From positions 1-64,000 of the forward strand of contig MDVR01000007.1 of assembly GCA_001940725.1 (NCBI GenBank): 64,000 nt of DNA, written 5' to 3'. Source of the DNA: Candidatus Heimdallarchaeota archaeon LC_2 (lineage in GTDB: Archaea; Asgardarchaeota; Heimdallarchaeia; Heimdallarchaeales; Kariarchaeaceae). The notes under the pieces are model-generated. The model was given only the letters and a program-made list of their open reading frames with translations, had not been told where the DNA came from and searched no databases. The position numbers and the translations under genes are program-made. Positions 17,040-25,407 of the stretch are shown in pieces. The stretch's first letter is position 1, and every line of letters begins with the position of its first letter.

Positions 17040-17990
17040 CTTTCATAATTTTCACCTTTTAATTTCTTAAAAAAACGATAAGTCTGAGTTTCACTAAAGT
17101 AAAACATTCCTTTAGTAAATAATAATTTGACAATTCCTCATTGTCTCAGACATATTCACTTATCACTTAAAATTATAAAAACCTGTTGATTTCACAGATA
17201 TGCTTAAACTCTTGATTTAGTTTAATTTTAAGTCACGTAATAAGTAAAAATTATCGTTTTGCAAATAATTTTATTATTTTTTGATTATGTTAAATTGAAT
17301 ATTATTGTTATATTGTAGGAATTTCCATTGTTAATTAAAATGGAGAAAATGTATGATAAAGAATGAATGAATAAGACAGCTTTCACATGCGTCTTACACT
17401 ACTAATAATATAGTTTTTTGTTAATAAACTTTATTGTCAATACCGACCAATTACACAATAAATAACCTATATACGAAACATTTATCCCAAAACTATTGGA
17501 AAAATACAATGTTTTGTATATATTTTGTAAAATATTATGCAATTATTTTTTATTAAAGAATGACCACCTCAATATATATGTGATATCTTGACCCATCCAT
17601 TACTCCTTGTCTAACAAGATCCTGATGATCTAGGTAACTTTGATTATGAATTTCATAAATAAAATATGAAGAATTAATTTTTTAGACTACTAATCGGCAA
17701 TACTGACAATCCCTCTTTATTTAAAATAAGAACAATTAGAAAAATCCTCAAGAAAATTTGAAATAAGATAGTAACATCATTTGAATTAAGTCAATTAAAA
17801 TCACCACCTCAAATACGATTCTCATTAAATCAAATATTAGGAGAGTTATTGAGATTATCCATTGAGTTCTTGTAAGAAAATATGAAAGTAATTTGATTAT
17901 ACATTTTTACTTGGGCGAATATTTATTACTAAACAAGTTTAACTTGAATTATTCCAAATTATATCTTAATATCTGGATAGAAAATTGACT
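17040..17990. other. 950-bp intergenic region, no gene recognised
   Basis: This AT-rich stretch lies between ileS and the DoxX-like gene, both on the minus strand. I see no frame with recognisable protein content, no tRNA and no GC-rich structured island. Two similar short stretches, ACCACCTCAA at 17563-17572 and 17803-17812, have a reverse complement (TTGAGGTGGT) that looks like a Shine-Dalgarno sequence, but no convincing ORF follows either. The right part must hold the downstream region of doxX, the left part the ileS promoter. Confidence 0.6.
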
Positions 17991-18506
17991 TTATGATAGT
18001 AAGGGGTATTGTTTTACGACTTTGAGGTTCTCCCATTTCTTACCTAATCCAAGATATTTACCGCTTTCAGGATTAAATGCAAAGAATAAGAACATTGCCC
18101 CATAAATTACGTGATCATCTAATAATGGATTGTGAGATACGCCTTTCTCAAAAGGTAATCCAGCAAGATACATTAGAGTCATTAATAATACTCCTGAGAA
18201 TCCAGCAATTCGTACACCGACTCCCAAAATTAAGGATAAACCAATTCCAAATAATCCTATCATGAACATCCAATCTACCCATACTTGACCAGCCAAAGGT
18301 GTGAACAAATCTTCAAACCAACCTCCTGCTGCTCCAAATTTTAAAAATCCGGTTGTGGGTGAACCCCCGTTAATCCATGCGCTACTCTCTGAAGTATTGA
18401 ATTCTAATCCAAATGTTTTATCAAGAAAAGCCCAGAGCATATATGCACCAAGGACAATTCGAGCCATACCAATAGGGTATCTGTAAGTGTTTGTTTCTTT
18501 AGACAT
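17991..18506 (-). CDS. DoxX/DoxD-like membrane protein
   Basis: The 171-residue protein has four hydrophobic segments: about 12-30, 72-95, 98-118 and 125-145. The pattern of short loops, RIVLGAYMLWAFLDKTFG at the first helix and LDDHVIYGAMFLFFAF at the last, matches the DoxX/DoxD family. DoxD is a subunit of thiosulfate:quinone oxidoreductase in thermoacidophilic archaea. Many relatives have no known function, and no DoxA partner lies nearby, so a respiratory role is only a possibility. It is a single gene flanked by long non-coding stretches on both sides. Confidence 0.75.
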   Translation of the reverse strand: MSKETNTYRYPIGMARIVLGAYMLWAFLDKTFGLEFNTSESSAWINGGSPTTGFLKFGAAGGWFEDLFTPLAGQVWVDWMFMIGLFGIGLSLILGVGVRIAGFSGVLLMTLMYLAGLPFEKGVSHNPLLDDHVIYGAMFLFFAFNPESGKYLGLGKKWENLKVVKQYPLLS

Positions 18507-19095
18507 TTACTGTGTTCCTCTTAGGCAGCTGTTTGACAGTTACCTTCACTATCAAATATATAGTTTTTTACTATTAAAGGTTTTGTTCAAAATCACTCAC
18601 TTGCATAGTTTTTCAATATATTTTGCAACATATGGTGGTTTTTTTCGTGATTTTTCGTACATATGTGTTATTATTATGAATAAAGTAAATAATAGTTCAT
18701 TGCACAAATAATATTACATCAGCATGCATAATTTCACAACTTATTTGTGTTTATATTCCTTAAATTCATACCATATTTGTAATATAGTCTTGTTTATGAA
18801 GTTATATTAATCATAATAACAATTCAAATTAAGACTAAAGTGTTCATTTTGCGATTTTTTATAATCAGGTTGCGTATAGTTCGTGTTACTTCTCACATAA
18901 TCGATCATTAAACTAAATCGCAATTTACTTATTTTAACAATAGTTTCAATTTCTGCTGATTTGATATCCCCAAACTTTTTTGTGAAAAATTCAACGAAAT
19001 GCGTGGTGTGCATATAATACCTACTTCATTATTAATTTGAATTGTATCCTGTCGCCTGTGTAATTCAATCATTGATGATGATCAATTTGCGTTTT
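18507..19095. other. 590-bp region with one doubtful small ORF
   Basis: The stretch separates the DoxX-like gene from a surface-protein gene. A 68-codon minus-strand frame at 18807-19013 starts with ATG and has some charged content, but it shows no recognised domain and no ribosome-binding site, so I do not call it. An imperfect inverted pair GCAGCTGT/ACAGTTAC near 18524-18543, just upstream of the doxX start, could be an operator. Confidence 0.4.
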
Positions 19096-20010
19096 TTATT
19101 TAGTTCTTCGTTTAATTATCCCATAAACTATTATGCCAAACAGTGACAACCAAGTTAAAGGACTATCAGATGTAGTTGAATTTATAACTGAGGATGTATC
19201 AGTATGGGATTTACCTGAACTTTGTTGATCAGTTGAAGTCGTCGTTATTGTAGTTTTCGTGTAAGTTGAAGTATTAGTTATCATGTCTTGAACTACAACA
19301 TTGTCAAATATTATTCCGGGTTCTGATGTAAAATAAAAGGATTTTGACGTTTTGTATGTGTTATCTTGAACCTCAATACGAAGAGAATCATTAATGAATA
19401 CTTTGAATAATCCTGTTTCATCTCTGGTTACTTCAATGTGATACCAGCCCTTGATTTCGTCTACTCTGTACTCTCCAATAATAAGAGTTGGATTTCGTCT
19501 GACAAGAAGAAATGAAGGAGCAGTATCATCAAATGGTTTCATCCAATTTGGTGGTCCATAAGTATATGGTGCAGAATAAATGAAAATGTCATAACAACAG
19601 AATGTACTGTCATAAAGAGGCACTTGATCTGGTTCCCGATCTTCTATGAAATAAATGTGAGTATGGTTAGAAGAGCCAAAAAAAGGTTCAACCTTTACAT
19701 CAAAACTCCATGAGCCATAAGCAATCTGACTTTCATGGGTTGCATAACTAAAATTTCTAAATACCCTGTCACCATTAAAAACCAGTTCATTGTTTATAAC
19801 ATCAACCGAACCTTGGGTATATCGATCAGAGCCACTAGGAGGCGCGTAATATCCATTAATTATCCATCCATCGTGATCTCCATCATTGAAATCGTCTGAC
19901 CAAGTAATTGATTGGGTTAATAAGTCATTTGATTGTGAAGTTATCAGATTTGATGAAGAGATCAAAAGTACAATCAGAAGTGGAAGATTGCTTAGGGTTT
20001 TATGTGTCAT
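19096..20010 (-). CDS. Anchored surface protein with lectin-like (concanavalin-type) domain
   Basis: The 304-residue protein has a signal peptide (1-25, hydrophobic LLIVLLISSSN), then a beta-rich domain (about 33-245). Its opening SDDFNDGDHDGWIINGYYAPP and closing FYFTSEPGIIFDNVVVQD are typical of LamG/concanavalin-like folds that often bind sugar. A Ser/Thr-rich stalk (248-283) leads to a single membrane segment and the basic tail RRTK. The same stalk-helix-basic tail layout recurs in the proteins at 23300, 37571 and 47537. It is divergent from the beta-helix regulator at 20210, with a shared 200-base promoter region, so regulation by that protein is possible. Ligand unknown. Confidence 0.7.
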   Translation of the reverse strand: MTHKTLSNLPLLIVLLISSSNLITSQSNDLLTQSITWSDDFNDGDHDGWIINGYYAPPSGSDRYTQGSVDVINNELVFNGDRVFRNFSYATHESQIAYGSWSFDVKVEPFFGSSNHTHIYFIEDREPDQVPLYDSTFCCYDIFIYSAPYTYGPPNWMKPFDDTAPSFLLVRRNPTLIIGEYRVDEIKGWYHIEVTRDETGLFKVFINDSLRIEVQDNTYKTSKSFYFTSEPGIIFDNVVVQDMITNTSTYTKTTITTTSTDQQSSGKSHTDTSSVINSTTSDSPLTWLSLFGIIVYGIIKRRTK

Positions 20011-20209
20011 ATATGAAGTTCGTATTATTTTTCTTAAATTACTTAATAAGTGTTATTTAACTCGAAAAAATACGCACAACCAATGTTTATATATGATTTA
20101 CTTCGAACAAGATTTAATATAAAATTTTCCTTTAACTGAAAAGTTGTTGGGAAGTTAGATTACTAGTTGGTGGATCAAGAACATTAAAATCGATAGATCA
20201 ATAATTACT

Positions 20210-22081
20210 TTGTCTTTAATAATCATAGGAATACAAGTGATAATTACAAGTTCGAATCTAAGTATCTTGGGTAATAATACAAACACAATCAAAACCGATC
20301 AAATCATTGAGGACTCAACAATAATAATTGGAAATGATGAATTCTTGGATTTTTCCGAGGATTATAATTTACCCGGTAATGGGTCCCAACAAAATCCATT
20401 TGTGATATCCAATTTTGAATTTTCACGCCCTGATGCTCCAACAAGTCCATATACCCCATTATTTTATCTTGAAGGAATTTCATACCATATTGTGATAACT
20501 GATAGCATATTTTATGAACGAAAATCAGAAGGATGTGGCCCTTGTGATGCTGGATTTGGACTTTCACCATTTACAATAAAAGGAGGGACAAATCTGACTA
20601 TTCTTAGAAATATAATTGACATCGCAGTTTACGGAGACACAGGTATAAAAATTGAAGGTGATGATATTAAGATGATCGAAAATGATCTAGGCTGTGATAA
20701 TACAGGAGGGGAGGAAGCATCGTTTAATGATTTTCTAATGAGCGGTAATCATAATGTATTCTCACGAAATTGCATTGGTTATACAATTCGGGGATTATAT
20801 TTTAATGTCAATAGCTCGATTATTGAAAATAATATCATTCAAACCACATTTACTGGATCGAGAAGACTTTCAACATCTCCGGGTGAAATTGCAATGTCAC
20901 TTAATGGTAATAATAATATTATACAAGATAACTTAATTACTAGTGTTTCAGTTGGCATTGTAGTTCATAATGGATTAAATAACCTTATTTATAATAATTC
21001 TATAACTTCAGGTTTGATTACTAATAATCAGCAAGATGCTATTGTTATTTCGGGTGGTTATACAACAGTAATCGGGAACACAATATCGAATTCTTACGGA
21101 TATGGTATTAGCCTTGGATTTCTATATGGGGATGAAAATGAAATAGCAGATCAGCCAATTATATATAACAATTTTATTAACAATAGTATTAGCGTGAATG
21201 TTTTACCTTTCCAAACTCAAGCTTTCGATCAGAATGGATTGGCTTATTTTTCAAGTAATTTCTGGGATGACCACACAAACTTTGACGAAAATCAAGATGG
21301 AATTGCAGATGATCCGTATTTGATAATTAACAACACCGATAATGAGCCATTAATCAATCCAGTTTCTCCATCTGACACTCGCATTAATGAGATACTCAAC
21401 CAACTAACTGTTTACAAACAATTGAAAGACGAGTTTGATCTTGACATCGACCTAAATGAGGAGTTTGATGATAGTACGAATGAATATTTGAATTTTCGCG
21501 AAAGTAAGCTCATTCTTGCTGGAATTGGATTATTCACACTCTCTGGTATTGGGTTTGCTGGTTACATCTGGTATCAAAGATCGATATTAACTCAAATATC
21601 GTCGTTAGTCATTAATGATCATACTAATCTTAATTTGAAAGAACTGTTCAATGGAAAATCTTCCGAATTTCTATTAATAGCGAATGGTGTTCTTAGACCT
21701 GATAAAAGTTATACATCAGGTTCTAAAATACCTGAAAAAATTTTTGAATTCAAGTTTTTAATGCATCCTGTCCGTCTATCAATAATGAAATTATTAGTTG
21801 AAAACCCATATACTACTAGCAATGAGATTAGAGAACGCTTGAAGATATCTTGGGGCGAGTTTTCCAACCATCTGAGAAACATGAGAAAAGCCAACTATAT
21901 CGAAACAAAGGATCAATTCATTGATGGTATAAGACGCCAGGTAATGGTAGTTACAGATGATGGTAATACTAAATATCAACAGCTGATCTCGATACTTACT
22001 GAATTCATTACTTCGGGTGATTTTGAGTCTTACATGAATGATACAAAAAATATTGCGAATCAAGAATCAGGATTAAATTAA
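20210..22081 (+). CDS. Membrane-spanning regulator: outer beta-helix domain, one TM helix, inner winged-helix DNA-binding domain
   Basis: The 623-residue protein has an N-terminal hydrophobic segment, then a long region (about 60-395) with repeating NNxI/xIIxNN units typical of right-handed parallel beta-helices (NosD/PbH1). A membrane helix at 433-454 follows. The inner part (513-595) reads as an ArsR-type winged helix: FLMHPVRLSIMKLL, then TTSNEIRERLKISWGEFSNHLRNMRKANYIE and a wing RRQVMVVTDDG. This is a one-component, membrane-bound sensor-regulator layout, with an outer carbohydrate-type fold sensing and an inner DNA-binding end. TTG 20210 is the only usual start in the open frame, which extends upstream to 20159 with basic residues but no ATG/GTG. 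Target genes are unknown; the divergent surface gene is the first candidate. Confidence 0.8.
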   Translation: MSLIIIGIQVIITSSNLSILGNNTNTIKTDQIIEDSTIIIGNDEFLDFSEDYNLPGNGSQQNPFVISNFEFSRPDAPTSPYTPLFYLEGISYHIVITDSIFYERKSEGCGPCDAGFGLSPFTIKGGTNLTILRNIIDIAVYGDTGIKIEGDDIKMIENDLGCDNTGGEEASFNDFLMSGNHNVFSRNCIGYTIRGLYFNVNSSIIENNIIQTTFTGSRRLSTSPGEIAMSLNGNNNIIQDNLITSVSVGIVVHNGLNNLIYNNSITSGLITNNQQDAIVISGGYTTVIGNTISNSYGYGISLGFLYGDENEIADQPIIYNNFINNSISVNVLPFQTQAFDQNGLAYFSSNFWDDHTNFDENQDGIADDPYLIINNTDNEPLINPVSPSDTRINEILNQLTVYKQLKDEFDLDIDLNEEFDDSTNEYLNFRESKLILAGIGLFTLSGIGFAGYIWYQRSILTQISSLVINDHTNLNLKELFNGKSSEFLLIANGVLRPDKSYTSGSKIPEKIFEFKFLMHPVRLSIMKLLVENPYTTSNEIRERLKISWGEFSNHLRNMRKANYIETKDQFIDGIRRQVMVVTDDGNTKYQQLISILTEFITSGDFESYMNDTKNIANQESGLN

Positions 22082-22230
22082 TCAATCGATTTATTTTTTT
22101 ATATATTTGTAATTCTAAAGCACAAAACATTGGAGTAATGCCCAGTAAAGAGAATAATGGTTGTATAGTGTAACAAATGTCAGACAATAAAGAACATAGC
22201 TCGTGTTATATGCAATTACCTATGCTAAAA

Positions 22231-23217
22231 TTATAAAATTGAATGAATTTCGTTTTTCTCTTCTTCAGTCAGAAATGAGGCTTGTAAAGCATTTTTTGTA
22301 ATAGACTTAAGATCCTCTAATGTGAATCCCAAATCAAGAAAGCGTAGATATTCTTTGTTTAAATTTGTATTAAAGAAGCCAGGATCATCTGTATTGAGTG
22401 AAATTTTACAACCCTTCTTGTACAGCTCTCTTACAGGATGATTACCTTCTTCTGCAATCCCGGTAAAGTAATTACTGTTTATTGAGATATCCAAATTAAT
22501 TCCTCTCTTAATCAATGTTGATATCAACTTTTCATCATAGATTGATGTTATCCCATGTCCAATTCTATCAACTTGTAAAAGATTAATTGCATCCCATATA
22601 CTCTGGGCACCATCCCATTCGCCAGCATGAGCAGCTAATTTCAAACCATTTTCACGTGCTAAATTGAAATGATCTACAAACAACCGACCGGGGTTGTCTA
22701 ATTCATTTCCACCGATAGAGATTCCCTTTATCCAATTATTCAATTCAGGGTCATTTCGTCTCAATTTAATTATCACATTTAGACAATTCATCATACTTTC
22801 ATATCCTGCCTGTCTAACCAGATCAATTACTAATCCAGTTTTACAATCATAAGAATCAAATGCTTCCATAATTGAATGCAATATCATACTCACCTCAAGC
22901 CCCATATCGATAAAAGGTTCCGGTGAAAATAGGAATTCAGTATACACGATGTTTTCGCGAATTAAATCTTGAGCAATACCCTCTGCGAGAATTTTAAAAT
23001 CATCATATTCTCTAATGTGATTTACTACTACCCTAAAAGCCTCAAGAAATCCAACAAAATCCGGAAAAGAATAGAGTTCATCGATTTTACTCAAATCAAT
23101 GTAAGAACTATTTGGGTGATTTCTTTTTATGAGATCATGAAATATTTTTGGAGTAATACATCCCTCAAAATGTCTGTGAAGTTCTACTTTTTTAAGATTC
23201 CGAACTTTATCCTCCAT
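22231..23217 (-). CDS. add: Adenosine deaminase
   Basis: This metal-dependent hydrolase converts adenosine to inosine (or a related purine such as adenine) in purine salvage. The 328-residue protein keeps the amidohydrolase set: ELHRHFEG with His14 and His16, HAGE with His197 and Glu200, GHG with His221, and SLNTDDPG with Asp277-Asp278. The Asp-Asp pair and the SLNTDDP context are specific to the adenosine/adenine deaminase family. It is a single gene; the neighbouring genes are surface proteins. Adenosine versus adenine specificity is not settled from sequence. Confidence 0.88.
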   Translation of the reverse strand: MEDKVRNLKKVELHRHFEGCITPKIFHDLIKRNHPNSSYIDLSKIDELYSFPDFVGFLEAFRVVVNHIREYDDFKILAEGIAQDLIRENIVYTEFLFSPEPFIDMGLEVSMILHSIMEAFDSYDCKTGLVIDLVRQAGYESMMNCLNVIIKLRRNDPELNNWIKGISIGGNELDNPGRLFVDHFNLARENGLKLAAHAGEWDGAQSIWDAINLLQVDRIGHGITSIYDEKLISTLIKRGINLDISINSNYFTGIAEEGNHPVRELYKKGCKISLNTDDPGFFNTNLNKEYLRFLDLGFTLEDLKSITKNALQASFLTEEEKNEIHSIL

Positions 23218-23299
23218 AAATTTATGTAATAGTTACGTGATAATAATATTTTCCTTAAAACCCTAATCTAAGTAAGATATAACAATAATATCCCATCCA

Positions 23300-23965
23300 C
23301 TAATTTGATCTTCTTTTAACTAAAATGAATAGTCCAAATGATGAAAGACTCAAAACGATGCTTGGAAAATTAACTTCCAATGATCCTGATTTTGTATCTG
23401 GTGAATCAGTTATCACATTCCAATAAGTTGGAACTTTATCACTACTAAATTCGACAACTCCATTTGATAAATTCATGAAAGCTTTTACAAATGATACATC
23501 ATCCTTGTAAGACCAAGAATTGGGATCACCCAAAGTAAGTTCATATGAACCATCAGGAAGAGTATCAATAGATGAATCCTCAAATAGTAATTCTGTATTT
23601 CCAGATATTGCTGTTAATCCTGGAGAATAATTGACATGAGTGATTGCCTCACCGCAAGCAATAGAATTGTAAATACGTGTACCATCTGAAATAGTAGGAG
23701 GATCAATAACTAAGTGAAATTTACAAGTATTTGAGTGTTGGATTTCGATCGAAGTATCATACCTATTCCATATCTCAGCTTCATAAATAACTTCGAATGT
23801 AGTATAACCAGTTCCCTTGTTGCTATTTCCTATGGATACAGAAGTTACTCTCGTAGTAAGTTGATTATCCACTTCAGGATGGGAATTAGATTGTGCCAAT
23901 TGAATTTGGGTAGCAAAAAGGATTAATATTAAAAATACAAATATTCCACTAATTCGATAATTCAT
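23300..23965 (-). CDS. Anchored surface protein of unknown function
   Basis: The 221-residue protein has a clear signal peptide (1-26), a beta-rich outer domain of about 165 residues with two cysteines (CKFHLVIDPP and NSIACGEA) that may pair, and a C-terminal membrane segment followed by KRRSN. No family is recognised. The short anchor and basic tail resemble those at 19096 and 37571. It lies between adenosine deaminase and the tnpB element on the same strand. Confidence 0.6.
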   Translation of the reverse strand: MNYRISGIFVFLILILFATQIQLAQSNSHPEVDNQLTTRVTSVSIGNSNKGTGYTTFEVIYEAEIWNRYDTSIEIQHSNTCKFHLVIDPPTISDGTRIYNSIACGEAITHVNYSPGLTAISGNTELLFEDSSIDTLPDGSYELTLGDPNSWSYKDDVSFVKAFMNLSNGVVEFSSDKVPTYWNVITDSPDTKSGSLEVNFPSIVLSLSSFGLFILVKRRSN

Positions 23966-24115
23966 AAGTTAAGTTCTGCCTAATCTTATATAAAACCAAT
24001 TTGAATTTCATTACACATTATAACTTCAAGATACTTCTATATTGCAAATTAAAATTAGAAGAAAGCAAATGTCTTAATCATTCAAAAAAGTATTCTTTTC
24101 AAGTTACCTTTTCTT

Positions 24116-24136
24116 GTAGCTATCCTAGGATGCTAC
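24116..24136 (-). ncRNA. Hairpin over the tnpB stop: likely omega-RNA scaffold segment
   Basis: On the minus strand GTAGC-ATCC pairs with GGAT-(A)-GCTAC, a nine-pair hairpin with one bulge that spans the tnpB stop codon. In known TnpB systems the guide RNA comes from the 3' end of tnpB and the adjoining element end, with the guide just beyond. The position fits; the RNA ends are not visible in sequence. Confidence 0.4.
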
Positions 24137-25285
24137 GATAGGGATAATGACGGGAGCCCCTCTCAGAAAACCTATAGCCTTCTGAGCTAGTTTATTCAAT
24201 ACATATTCATCGTCAAAATATTTATCTTCAATATTACGTGAAGCATTAAGATCTGAAGTAAGGTTAAAACCACAGGATGTACACAAAAAATGTGCACCAT
24301 TGCGATTATTGCGTGATATATATGCACAATTATTACATCGTTGTGATGTATATGCAGGATCGACATATATAATTTCAATATTTTTTTCCTTAGCTTTGTA
24401 CTCTAGAAAAATTTGAAATTGATAGAAACCCCAAGAATTCAGTTCTCTACTTTGTCTTGATCTTTTACGATATCTGGCAGTTTTCCTTATTTTGATTAAA
24501 TCTTCTAATATTATTGTTGAATTTAATTTCATATTTTGAATGAATGTTTTTGTAATACAATGGTTCTGATCCCTCTGAAACCGTCTTTCTCTACCAGCAA
24601 TTTGTTTTAATCTTCTCTTTGCTGATGGAGTGCCTTTCTTCTGGAGTCCACGTTTAAGTCTAAAATATCGATTTTTTATCTCACGAAGACGTATACCATT
24701 GTAGAATTTATTTTGCGATGTTACTGCTATATGCTTTATACCACGATCAATACCAATAAATTGACCAGAATGTTTTCCTTCTACTTTAGAATACTTTCTG
24801 ACAACAAAATGTAGAAAATATCTATCACCTCTCTTCAACAATTCAAAACTACGAAATTCCCAATCAACATATTGTTGATAACATTTCGGAAGAGAGTATT
24901 GAAGTGTCACTCGTTTTTTAGTTGTGGAGAGAGTCACATATCTCGATTCATGAAATATGGTTGAAGATCGGTAATCATATCGAATGGGGATTTTATTGGA
25001 GAAATTTACAAGTCGTCTTATTCTTTTTGCCTTCAAGCTCTTGATTACATCGACAGCCTTGTTTTTTGCATTAATTACAAGCTGAGAATTGAGCGAGGAC
25101 TTTTCACGAACTGATTTGTAAATTGCATGATGAATTTTTATTCGATTAGAAGTATCGTTGGTGTAAGCGTAGTTGTATGCAGTTTGAGCCGCTTTGGAAT
25201 ATTCTTCAAAAGTTCTTTCTAATTCTTTTTTGATTTGATTATCTGGATAAACTTGAACTCGCAAAGTTCTCGTAAGAATACTCAC
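24125..25285 (-). CDS. tnpB: TnpB, RNA-guided nuclease of IS200/IS605 elements
   Basis: The 386-residue protein is full length. The RuvC residues are all present: Asp180 in GIDRG, Glu261 in ILEDL, and Asp345 in SDLNASRNI. The zinc ribbon between them has Cys317 and Cys320 (CNNC) and Cys335 and Cys338 (CTSC). The N-terminal part is basic with the usual TnpB helical layout. TnpB proteins cut DNA under guidance of an RNA from the element end and help keep the transposon in place. With catalytic and zinc residues intact it is probably active. No TnpA is present. Confidence 0.92.
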   Translation of the reverse strand: MSILTRTLRVQVYPDNQIKKELERTFEEYSKAAQTAYNYAYTNDTSNRIKIHHAIYKSVREKSSLNSQLVINAKNKAVDVIKSLKAKRIRRLVNFSNKIPIRYDYRSSTIFHESRYVTLSTTKKRVTLQYSLPKCYQQYVDWEFRSFELLKRGDRYFLHFVVRKYSKVEGKHSGQFIGIDRGIKHIAVTSQNKFYNGIRLREIKNRYFRLKRGLQKKGTPSAKRRLKQIAGRERRFQRDQNHCITKTFIQNMKLNSTIILEDLIKIRKTARYRKRSRQSRELNSWGFYQFQIFLEYKAKEKNIEIIYVDPAYTSQRCNNCAYISRNNRNGAHFLCTSCGFNLTSDLNASRNIEDKYFDDEYVLNKLAQKAIGFLRGAPVIIPIVAS

Positions 25286-25407
25286 TGTTTCATATTAGTT
25301 ATTTTAAGTATTTAAGTACAGAATCAAAGAGGTAACTGAAAGTAATATGTCCATGACCATATGAATTGAAAGACAAAACAAATAAAATAAGTATACAATT
25401 TTAAATC

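Larger units (their letters stand above)
24102..25337 (-). mobile_element. Possible tnpB-only insertion element (IS605-like)
   Basis: The tnpB gene is flanked by the inverted pair AGTTACCT (24102-24109) and AGGTAACT (25330-25337), with similar bases around each (TTTC before the left box; GAAA after the right box). If these are the ends, the element is about 1.24 kb. IS605-type elements usually have sub-terminal hairpins rather than inverted ends, so the boundaries are uncertain. No tnpA lies nearby, so any movement would need a transposase supplied in trans. Confidence 0.4.

Noticed and set aside
18807..19013. 68-codon minus-strand frame
   Set aside because: No domain, no ribosome-binding site, ordinary length for chance in AT-rich DNA; mentioned in the region entry only.
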